Shown here: piece after piece, positions 21,989 to 29,137 of the stretch
Layout of the letters: every line of letters begins with the position of its first letter
Numbering within the stretch: position 1 is the first letter of the stretch
Source: Bacillota bacterium
Lineage (GTDB): Bacteria; Bacillota; Clostridia; Christensenellales; SZUA-584
Direction of reading: 5' to 3'
DNA: 29,137 bases
NCBI GenBank assembly: GCA_023416745.1
Contig: JAEZHF010000037.1
Location: forward strand, 1-29,137
The notes under the pieces: generated by a model
Seen by the model: the letters and a program-made list of their open reading frames with translations, nothing else
Database searches by the model: none
What the model was told of the DNA's origin: nothing
Translations under genes and position numbers: made by a program

Positions 21989-24900
21989 TTAGCCAAATAT
22001 TCTATAAAATAGCTCGTCAAAAAACGGAACATTACCATATGCTGTATTCGGATCCATTACGCTTCCGTTTGCGACAGGTAAATCAGTTCTAACAATCTCA
22101 TTTGGATTGGATGGATCCAAACTCCTATATAAAGCTCCATTTGGCGCTCCAAGGTATCTTGTGGATGGTAACAAACTGTCCATTCCTGAAAAGGAGTTGT
22201 TTCTGGAATCTGTTCCATAAGCATCATACTCTGTTGGATGAGTATGGAAATTCCCTTCATAGTTTAAAAACGGTGTAACCGCACAAGTTAATGACATGAT
22301 ATTTGCTTCAATTGCCATCGGCCATACAGTATCCGGACTTCCAACATAAGTTGGTCCAGCAAAATCAATTCCCGCAATTGAGTAATAATTAATCCCTCTT
22401 TCATTACCATCAGCCTGAGTTTCGGATTGTAGTTGATTAGCTGTACTATATACAACTTCATCATGACTCGGGCGGTTTTCATATGCCTCTGCAAGACTCT
22501 TTAGTGTATTTCCCACTGCTTTTACCGTTTTCTTGACAGCACTCTTTACAGTTGTTTTAACTACTTGAGCAGTCGTCTTAACAACTGATTTAACTGTATT
22601 TACAACTGTTTTTGCTGTATTAACAACAACAGTCGCGGCTTTTTTTACAACTTCCACTGTCTTTTTCACCGTAGAAGCAACAGCCTTAACAGTCGTATCC
22701 ACAGCCTTAACAACAACCTTAGCAACCTCTTTTACAGTTTTAACCACCGCTTTTGCGGCATTCTTAAAGAAGTTCCCAATGGCGCTGAAGAAGCTGTGTC
22801 CTGTAGGGTCAATCATATTCGTGGGGTTATTCCCAGAATAGCTATACAGATGCTGTGTCCACGGGTCGTATGGGTTTCCGGAATAGCTGTCCTGCGTCAG
22901 GAACCGCCCTGTCTTCGCTTCATAGAACCGGTCGCCCATGTTCTGCAAGCCGGTGCTGCTGTCATTTACGCTTCCAGTAAACGTCACATCGTTATTGAAT
23001 GATGACGCGCCTGTCTCGCTCAGGTTGCCAAACTCATCGTAGGTGTACTGCTTCACGCTGTTACCGTCCGGCTTGACGATGGCTGTCACGCTGCCCCGGA
23101 CATCGTAGTGATAGAAGAAGTACTGATCCTGCCATTGGTTCGGCGTACCTTGGTCATTATCGTCGTCAAAGCGCTTGCTGGCGATGATGTTCCCACTTAG
23201 ATCGAGTATGTTCTCCGTCAGCATAGTGCCGTTGTTGTCCTGCGTATAAAGCATTGCGCTGCCGCTGTAGAAATACTTCTCGGTGACCCCTTCCTCAGTC
23301 TTCTTCATGCGCTGTCCAGCAGTATTGTATACGTTGGTGTTTATTGATGTCGGGTTCGTCAGGTTCGTCACATCCGTCGTGGTACCGACCTCTTCCATGC
23401 GGTTTTGGAGGTCGTATGTATAAACCTCTGCATTTGTCGGGTTACCGCTCGTATAATCGGTGTATTTAACGGTCTGGTTTCCCCTCAGGTCATATTTGTA
23501 AGACTCGGACGTTTTGTAGCTCTGCGAACTCTCGTCGTATTTCTTAACCGCTTTCAGCTGGTTAAACTGCGAATATTCATAGGCGAATTTGTCTGTGCCG
23601 TCGTCCATACTCATCCTGTTTCCGACCCGGTCATAGGAATATTCGGTCAGGAAGTCCCAATTCGTCCAACTTGACGCCTTCTCTTCGCCCCGGCCCGCTT
23701 TGACAAGCCGCCCGATGCTGTCGTAATCATATACCTTGTAAGTCGTTGTCATGGCTTCAGTGGTGCTGTAGTCGATATCCAGCTGCTCGCCAATGATATA
23801 TCCCCTGCCATCATATTCTACCTTATATTGTTCGGTAATACCAGTAGGATTATTTGCGTCGATGAAGTCCGAATCGGAGTATTTGATACTGGTAACCATT
23901 CCCGCGCTGTTATAGTCATAATCCGTCTGTATGTAATCCCCAAGGCCAGTAGTGACAGTCGCAAACTCACGGTAATCTCGCAAATAATCCAGATCGCCCG
24001 TCGTGGTGTCATAGAAATACTTACGCACAGTGTTGTTGTCCTGTGTGGGAGATTCTACCGGGTCAAGCCGTATTTCATCAATTCGTCCGAAGTCATCATA
24101 CTTATACACGATGTCATGCTCTGTGGATGACGTTGTGTTGTAATTCACATTGACAACCTTGCCAACCTTGTTGTAAGTATATTCTATGTCAAGGCCGTCC
24201 GTGACCTTTTCAGGCTGTCCGTTATCCCAAGTGCCCTCCCAAACGCTGATCGTCTGCCCCAGCCTGTCATACCGGTAGCTGGTATCGTGTGTGGTTGAGC
24301 CGACAGTTGAATGCTGGGTCAGCAGATCCCCAAAGTCGTCGTATACATATTCAATATACTCCGTGCTGGTGCTGGTTCCTTCCTCATAGTATTTTATAGA
24401 TTGAATGCGGCCCATAATATCGTAATCATATTTTTCGAAGGTGCCGTCTGTTCGTGTTATCTTGGTGACCATTCCTCGCACGTCTTGGGTATAATCATAC
24501 TCATACTGAGTTTTCATATACTCGCCATCCGCGTTATCCCCGTCCGAAGTATCGGCCTTGTTGAAGTCTATCACCTTGCGCCCCATCAGGTCAAAATATG
24601 TCTCGCTGACATTCCCTTTTGGGTCTACATAATAGTTCATAATAAAGTTGTCGCTTCCCACGGAGACTTCTTTGTCGTAGTAATACGTCGTAATAAGGTA
24701 CTCCTGTTCCTCCGGATCAGTTGAATCGGGAACATAGTTCGGGTTCGCTTGCATCACTCGTTCCAGTCTGGAGAGATCGTCATACTCATAATCTGTGATA
24801 TAGTTCGTGTACGTTTGGTTCGCTTCACTGACGTATGCGACCTGTTTGACTTTCGTTGTATTGCCAAGATAATCATAGGTATACTGTGTCTCAATGTTCA

Positions 24901-27900
24901 TGTTATTAAGCCCATCCGTACTGTTGAACGGGTCAACTATGGTTTTAACCTGCTTATTCAGCGCATTGTAATACGCCCTACTAACCCTTCCTGAGCTATC
25001 AACCTGTTCTATCATATTGCCGACATCATCATAATTATACTCCGCCGTCGTTATGTAGGTGTTTCCATCATATATCTGAGTCTTTACGACCCGTCCAAGT
25101 ATATCATAATACTCGATTGACTGGGTTCCTTCCGCATCTGTGCTCACAATCTTATCCGCATCATTGCCGGGAATTGCGGTTGTGCTGTCCCATTTCAGAT
25201 ACTGCACACGTGATTCAGTATCATCGTTGAGAGTAGTCGGGTCATTCCTGACGAACGTTTTGATTGTCCTTCCCAATACATCATATATATAATCCGTCGA
25301 ATTCTCCACTTCAAATGAACTTCCGCTCATTTTCCCAACACTTTGTGTCAAAAGCCGGCCAGTATCATCATATACCCATCTCTCGCATGTCCTATCAATG
25401 TTGATGGTTTGTTTGAGCCTACCCATCGCATCATAATCCATATCTGTGACATTGGGGTTTTCTGTGACATTTTTATTATAGATTTCAGATACTTTATCCG
25501 TCCTGCCGTAATCATCATACGCATATGTGGCAAGCGTTCGGACATAGTTGCCATTAGTGTCGTATTCCTCAGTGTGTATTAACAAGCCGTCAATAGTGCT
25601 GTTCTGATTGTCAGTATCGTAAATATACCTGATCTCTTTTCCATATTGATCTTTTACGCTCTTCAACTGCCACTTAAAACCGCCAGGTTCTACACCGTTA
25701 TAATAGGTATTCGTCGTTGTCTTTTCTATTAATATAGGCGTGCCGTTTGTACTGTAGCTGCCATCTGCAACCGTGGTGCTTAAAATGTTGCCGTTGCTAT
25801 CATAGTCATATGTTGTCGTTATCGTGTTCGTATCATTCTTCTTAACCGTCATTGACGCTACTTTGTTAATTAAAGTGGAATGATATGTGTATGTGGTTTG
25901 CGGCCCAAGGTCTGTAAACGTGCTTCCTCCTGGTTGCGTGCTTTGTACTTTTACGACTTCGATATTGTTGTTTTCGTTGTAATCATATACGCTCTTTACT
26001 GTCGTCGGTAACGAGTCTCCCGCCAACGTATTCTCATAGCTCATACTTGTAACAAGGAAATCTTCGCTATGAGTATAATCAATTGAATTACCAACGGCAT
26101 CCGTTTTTCTGTTCAACAACCCGTTAATATCGTATTCGTAACTGATCCCTACGCCGTAGCTGTTGGTGATAGTGGTTCTGTCCCATGACTGATCATTATC
26201 AGGATCAAAATCGAACGCAAAACAATCTCCCAAGTACTCCGCTATTATCGGGTCGGTATCCCCCGAGTCAAATTGAATTGGTTCATAAACTACTGCAACC
26301 TCATCTTCATCGCTGACTCCGGGTACTTCATTCGCCAGCTTAACATAGGTGATTCTGTCCTCGGCATCAACAATAACAAAGCTGGGATCATCATCATTAA
26401 GTCCATTTCCGTTCGCATCGCTGTCATATTCAAAGCTTTCGATCAGCTCTGTTTGTCCGCCTGCCGTCATCGAGACGGTTTCTAGCTTATCATGATCATT
26501 ATATGTGTAAGTATAAACAATGCTCTCGGTACCATTTGTCCATGTTACGGTGTCAAGCATGTCAATATTCCCGTTGACATATGTATAATCTTCATTTTCG
26601 GGCAGTTGGCACTCAACGAGATACGCCAGCGTCAGTGTCTCTCCGACCGAATTAGTGACTGTCTCAAGGTTGCCGCGGTCATCGTATGAGAAAGTAAGCT
26701 CTTTACCGTTCAAATCGCTGAATTTCTGCAGCTTCATCGTTACCGCGTCAAAGTGATATGTGATCCCGTCTTTTCGAGTGATAGTATATCCAACGACTTC
26801 GCCGGAAACCTTAACAGCCGATAACTCCATAAACGTGCCTATTGCCGTCGCATAACCATCATCGTCATTGCCAGCAAACCGGTGAAAACTACCGTCACCG
26901 TCTTTTAACACCAAGGCAACGACTTCTGTCCCCGCTGCGTTATATTCTTTCAGCAGGCATGTATTGAATGAATAATCCCAACCGTAACCCATCGGAGTCT
27001 TCGTTTCGCCAAGCGAATTGAAAGTCCGGCTCATTACCGATGCGTAAAACGGCCCCGAAATCACCATGTCCGTAGACTTGTAGACCAAGTTACCATTAGC
27101 GACATTTACATATCCGGTTCCCACTCCCGCTTTAAAGCCAGAATAACTCCAGTAGTTCTGCAGCCCCAGCATTTCATCCAGAGCCCCCTCTGATACCGGG
27201 TCAGCCCATGCTTCATTGGATGGCATACTTTCGCGAGGTTCAAATGTATTTTCACTGATTTCAAACTCCTTGACCGCTGTAACCTTGTAATAATACCTGT
27301 CTCCAGCCGGTAAGGGATTAATGTTAAAATCGCTCCAGAAGTTATTCATTATATTCTCTTCTAAGGGTTCCATAGAAGAAAGGTCAAAATACGGCGTCGT
27401 GCTCCTATAGATGTTGTACGTTACGCCATCCGTTTCACTGTCTTCCCATCTGAGAAGCGTCATATAATTCGCATCGACCAGTGTGGAAAGCTTATCCGGC
27501 TCATCAATCAGTTTGATATCATGTGCTTCGCCTGCCATCGTCTGCCTGCATTTAAGGCTCCAACTATTTAATACCGGTGTATGTTGTCCATCCCCCGTCA
27601 ATTCAGCTTTTAAGACGATCTGATTACCCTTGACCATATTTGTTCCCAGTTCATCAATGCGTATCCATTGCTCAGGATCATTTGAATCTGTACCTGGAAC
27701 CAAAGCATTTTCATCTGACCAGGTTAAGCCCCCGTCAGTCGATAAATAGTATTGGATATCTGTGCCCTGTGCTGTTGTGTCATCATCAACAGCCAGAAAT
27801 ACCTCATAAACCTCTCCGGGGGTAACTCTTAATGTGCTTTGTACACTACCGCTTGTGGGGTAAGAAACGACCGGAAACTCAATCCCATCCAGCTTAATGC

Positions 27901-28966
27901 TGCCAGTTGCTTCATCATGCTTCGTGTCAACGAGTCCACAAAATCCCCTTGCGTTTACATCAAAAGTGTTATTAACAACCATTGAATCGCTGAACGGTAT
28001 TGCCATGACATCCAAATGCCAGGATTCGATGCTTGGAGTAACTAAAGTATCCGATGTCGACATAACCGCTTTTAGATAAGCATCATTCGTTGAGATGTTT
28101 AATTCGGTTATATCATTTGGAGATATCTCAATCTGGCCGTTATCGTGTACCAAATAGTATGTAATGTGCGTATTTACAGGCAATGTCTGATCCGACGTTA
28201 AATTAACATAGCAAATACGGCCATTTATCTCCTGAGGAACACTCTGGAAACTACCGCTTAAATCATATACGCCGCCTGTATTAGTTAGTTCTATTTTCTT
28301 GTTGTTAATTAATTCTGTATTAACAAGCGGGAGTTTTAATCCATCAGTATTATCAAACACATCAACGATTTTATGCATTTGATAGGTTGTATTCGAGAAG
28401 TAATAATCACCATTGCTATCCTCGGTCATTACTCGGATAAACGCCTGGCTTCCCTCCGGATATACCCATCCGCTATCGTATTCCAACGGATCAAACGTCA
28501 ATTCTTCTTGGCTTGTAACCTGCTTATCTTTTTCCTCGTCGTTGACATAAAGGGTTCCGAGCATATCGGCGGTCGGAGTATATTCAGCTATAACATGATC
28601 CGTTGAAATATCATCATCCGTACCGATAGTAATACTTTGGCTGTCAAGTAAAGTCATTGTCAGAGACGCCGGTATTTTATCTGTATCAAAGGCATACAGC
28701 ACCTTATAGCGCTTGACGACGCTGTTACCCGCAGCATCTGTTGCTGTTAGTCGCAATGTATAAAAACGGGTATCATCCAGTGATGACAAGTTCCACGTTT
28801 TTAGATTTGTCGTTTCGAGCACGGTTATTCCGCTCGATATATTTGTATAGTCAAGTTGTTCGTCCGGGTCTGTTCCCAGTGCGTAATCAAGGCTCCAGGA
28901 TGCAAAGTGAGGATCAGTCGCAAATGCTGAAATATCATAAGTGGTATCACCATATAACGGAACCAC
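21989..28966 (-). CDS. RHS/YD-repeat polymorphic toxin with C-terminal JAMM-like (DUF4329-type) domain, 5'-truncated by an IS
   Basis: A 2,325-residue frame. Order: beta-rich repeats (1 to about 480, with TLRLTATDAAGN), a fibronectin-III-like domain (about 492-570), a DUF6531-like start of the RHS shell (GTGYVNVANGNLVYKSTDM, about 612-690), many YD repeats such as YDDFGRI and YDYDSNGN (about 740-1940), then the RHS core ending DPTGH at 2053-2057. Next is a Lys/Val/Ala/Thr linker of about 100 residues (2064-2163). The tip contains NFHTHP and SFSGMD, i.e. H2241, H2243, S2260 and D2263 of a JAMM-type HxHP...SxxD site, then YLGAPNGALY as in DUF4329. The GTG start has no good RBS; coding sense continues upstream to the IS boundary near 29011, and the signal peptide is missing. 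Probably a stump of a larger contact-dependent toxin. Confidence 0.88.
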   Translation of the reverse strand: MVPLYGDTTYDISAFATDPHFASWSLDYALGTDPDEQLDYTNISSGITVLETTNLKTWNLSSLDDTRFYTLRLTATDAAGNSVVKRYKVLYAFDTDKIPASLTMTLLDSQSITIGTDDDISTDHVIAEYTPTADMLGTLYVNDEEKDKQVTSQEELTFDPLEYDSGWVYPEGSQAFIRVMTEDSNGDYYFSNTTYQMHKIVDVFDNTDGLKLPLVNTELINNKKIELTNTGGVYDLSGSFQSVPQEINGRICYVNLTSDQTLPVNTHITYYLVHDNGQIEISPNDITELNISTNDAYLKAVMSTSDTLVTPSIESWHLDVMAIPFSDSMVVNNTFDVNARGFCGLVDTKHDEATGSIKLDGIEFPVVSYPTSGSVQSTLRVTPGEVYEVFLAVDDDTTAQGTDIQYYLSTDGGLTWSDENALVPGTDSNDPEQWIRIDELGTNMVKGNQIVLKAELTGDGQHTPVLNSWSLKCRQTMAGEAHDIKLIDEPDKLSTLVDANYMTLLRWEDSETDGVTYNIYRSTTPYFDLSSMEPLEENIMNNFWSDFNINPLPAGDRYYYKVTAVKEFEISENTFEPRESMPSNEAWADPVSEGALDEMLGLQNYWSYSGFKAGVGTGYVNVANGNLVYKSTDMVISGPFYASVMSRTFNSLGETKTPMGYGWDYSFNTCLLKEYNAAGTEVVALVLKDGDGSFHRFAGNDDDGYATAIGTFMELSAVKVSGEVVGYTITRKDGITYHFDAVTMKLQKFSDLNGKELTFSYDDRGNLETVTNSVGETLTLAYLVECQLPENEDYTYVNGNIDMLDTVTWTNGTESIVYTYTYNDHDKLETVSMTAGGQTELIESFEYDSDANGNGLNDDDPSFVIVDAEDRITYVKLANEVPGVSDEDEVAVVYEPIQFDSGDTDPIIAEYLGDCFAFDFDPDNDQSWDRTTITNSYGVGISYEYDINGLLNRKTDAVGNSIDYTHSEDFLVTSMSYENTLAGDSLPTTVKSVYDYNENNNIEVVKVQSTQPGGSTFTDLGPQTTYTYHSTLINKVASMTVKKNDTNTITTTYDYDSNGNILSTTVADGSYSTNGTPILIEKTTTNTYYNGVEPGGFKWQLKSVKDQYGKEIRYIYDTDNQNSTIDGLLIHTEEYDTNGNYVRTLATYAYDDYGRTDKVSEIYNKNVTENPNVTDMDYDAMGRLKQTINIDRTCERWVYDDTGRLLTQSVGKMSGSSFEVENSTDYIYDVLGRTIKTFVRNDPTTLNDDTESRVQYLKWDSTTAIPGNDADKIVSTDAEGTQSIEYYDILGRVVKTQIYDGNTYITTAEYNYDDVGNMIEQVDSSGRVSRAYYNALNKQVKTIVDPFNSTDGLNNMNIETQYTYDYLGNTTKVKQVAYVSEANQTYTNYITDYEYDDLSRLERVMQANPNYVPDSTDPEEQEYLITTYYYDKEVSVGSDNFIMNYYVDPKGNVSETYFDLMGRKVIDFNKADTSDGDNADGEYMKTQYEYDYTQDVRGMVTKITRTDGTFEKYDYDIMGRIQSIKYYEEGTSTSTEYIEYVYDDFGDLLTQHSTVGSTTHDTSYRYDRLGQTISVWEGTWDNGQPEKVTDGLDIEYTYNKVGKVVNVNYNTTSSTEHDIVYKYDDFGRIDEIRLDPVESPTQDNNTVRKYFYDTTTGDLDYLRDYREFATVTTGLGDYIQTDYDYNSAGMVTSIKYSDSDFIDANNPTGITEQYKVEYDGRGYIIGEQLDIDYSTTEAMTTTYKVYDYDSIGRLVKAGRGEEKASSWTNWDFLTEYSYDRVGNRMSMDDGTDKFAYEYSQFNQLKAVKKYDESSQSYKTSESYKYDLRGNQTVKYTDYTSGNPTNAEVYTYDLQNRMEEVGTTTDVTNLTNPTSINTNVYNTAGQRMKKTEEGVTEKYFYSGSAMLYTQDNNGTMLTENILDLSGNIIASKRFDDDNDQGTPNQWQDQYFFYHYDVRGSVTAIVKPDGNSVKQYTYDEFGNLSETGASSFNNDVTFTGSVNDSSTGLQNMGDRFYEAKTGRFLTQDSYSGNPYDPWTQHLYSYSGNNPTNMIDPTGHSFFSAIGNFFKNAAKAVVKTVKEVAKVVVKAVDTTVKAVASTVKKTVEVVKKAATVVVNTAKTVVNTVKSVVKTTAQVVKTTVKSAVKKTVKAVGNTLKSLAEAYENRPSHDEVVYSTANQLQSETQADGNERGINYYSIAGIDFAGPTYVGSPDTVWPMAIEANIMSLTCAVTPFLNYEGNFHTHPTEYDAYGTDSRNNSFSGMDSLLPSTRYLGAPNGALYRSLDPSNPNEIVRTDLPVANGSVMDPNTAYGNVPFFDELFYRIFG
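22500..22777 (-). repeat. Coding repeat: Lys/Val/Ala/Thr-rich linker between RHS core and toxin tip
   Basis: Codes for about 92 residues made of variations on VVKTVKxVVK and VVNTAKTVV with hardly any acidic residues. It is probably a long amphipathic, basic helix. It starts within ten residues of the RHS-core exit and ends before NRPSHDEVVYS. Confidence 0.65.
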
Positions 28967-29011
28967 ATCTTCGTTTTCCGGCTTAACTATTCCAGCTTTG
29001 GTTTCTTCAAA

Positions 29012-29137
29012 TGGGACGTCAACTATTTTGTAGACAATTTGCTAAGCTACCCTGTCTGACCTCTCCGTTTTCTCTGCTTTCAATGATTTAAGATATTCTT
29101 TCGGTGACATATATCCAAGCCTTTTCTGGATTCTCTT
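29012..29137 (-). mobile_element. IS3-family insertion sequence, right end only
   Basis: The window edge cuts the element. Visible are the transposase C-terminus and, 30 bases past its stop, an end that on the plus strand begins TGGGACGTCAACTATTTTG, consistent with the 5'-TG ends of IS3-type elements. The RHS coding sense begins directly beyond it. The other end and any target duplication lie outside the window. Confidence 0.72.
29042..29137 (-). CDS. IS3-family transposase (OrfB/integrase), C-terminal fragment
   Basis: Thirty-one residues before TAG are visible, starting KRIQKRLGYMSPKEYL. The RIQxxLGxxSPxEY pattern is the end of the DDE integrase domain in IS3/IS150-group transposases; the catalytic residues lie outside the window. 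The TAG is in the same frame as the interrupted RHS coding sequence. Confidence 0.82.
   Translation of the reverse strand, partial: KRIQKRLGYMSPKEYLKSLKAEKTERSDRVA

Noticed and set aside
21989..28966. CRISPR or tandem DNA repeat array in the RHS gene
   Set aside because: The periodicity comes from YD-repeat codons with diverged spacing and sequence; there are no identical repeats with unique spacers.

Overview
The window looks like chromosome from an anaerobic, mid-GC member of the Bacillota, most likely class Clostridia. The evidence is a PAS-less [FeFe]-hydrogenase-like protein, a two-gene SufC/SufB-type Fe-S system, a YjzC-type small protein, strong AGGAGG-type ribosome binding sites, a CdaR/PucR regulator and a PhoP-type TTAACA box. 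This is inference; no taxonomic marker beyond one tRNA-Ser is present.

Layout. Positions 1-2650 (minus): a class III PLP aminotransferase runs off the left edge, with its PucR-type regulator upstream on the same strand. Between them is a leader with two similar hairpins, and the aminotransferase frame has an in-frame TAA at codon 10. Positions 2952-3773 (plus): a ZIP metal transporter. Positions 3820-5455 (minus): SufC plus a short SufB/D protein, a minimal Fe-S assembly pair. Positions 5561-6321 (minus): two CrcB subunits forming a heteromeric fluoride exporter. Positions 6559-8436 (plus): a glycosyltransferase fused to a PlsC acyltransferase, with a hairpin between its Shine-Dalgarno and start codon. 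Positions 8605-11770 (plus): a PhoP-like box, then a translationally coupled ppx-ppk1 polyphosphate operon. Positions 11767-14222 (minus): a FAD oxidoreductase with a C-terminal Rieske domain, coupled to a tocopherol-cyclase-like protein.

Positions 14426-16032 (minus): one gene for an InlB-repeat/fibronectin-III/C39-like cysteine peptidase, split by a -1 frameshift. Positions 16257-20271 (minus): a three-gene operon with two ATGA overlaps (U32 peptidase-like protein, hypoxanthine-DNA glycosylase, [FeFe]-hydrogenase-like protein). Then come a 51-residue YjzC-like gene and tRNA-Ser(GGA).

From about 20,849 to the right edge is an accessory segment. It holds a duplicated-domain lipoprotein gene and an RHS/YD-repeat polymorphic toxin of more than 2,300 residues. 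The toxin tip carries a JAMM-type HxHP...SxxD motif (DUF4329-like). The 5' end of the RHS gene is cut off by an IS3-family element whose transposase tail and terminal end lie at 29,012-29,137. Base composition becomes AT-rich exactly downstream of the RHS core (below about 22,800) and in the lipoprotein gene, as expected for an exchanged toxin/immunity cassette.

The strongest candidates for something undescribed are the tandem-hairpin leader at 1,279-1,374, the hairpin-bridged ribosome binding site at 6,485-6,558, the JAMM-tipped RHS with its putative lipoprotein immunity partner, and the hydrogenase/glycosylase/U32 operon.
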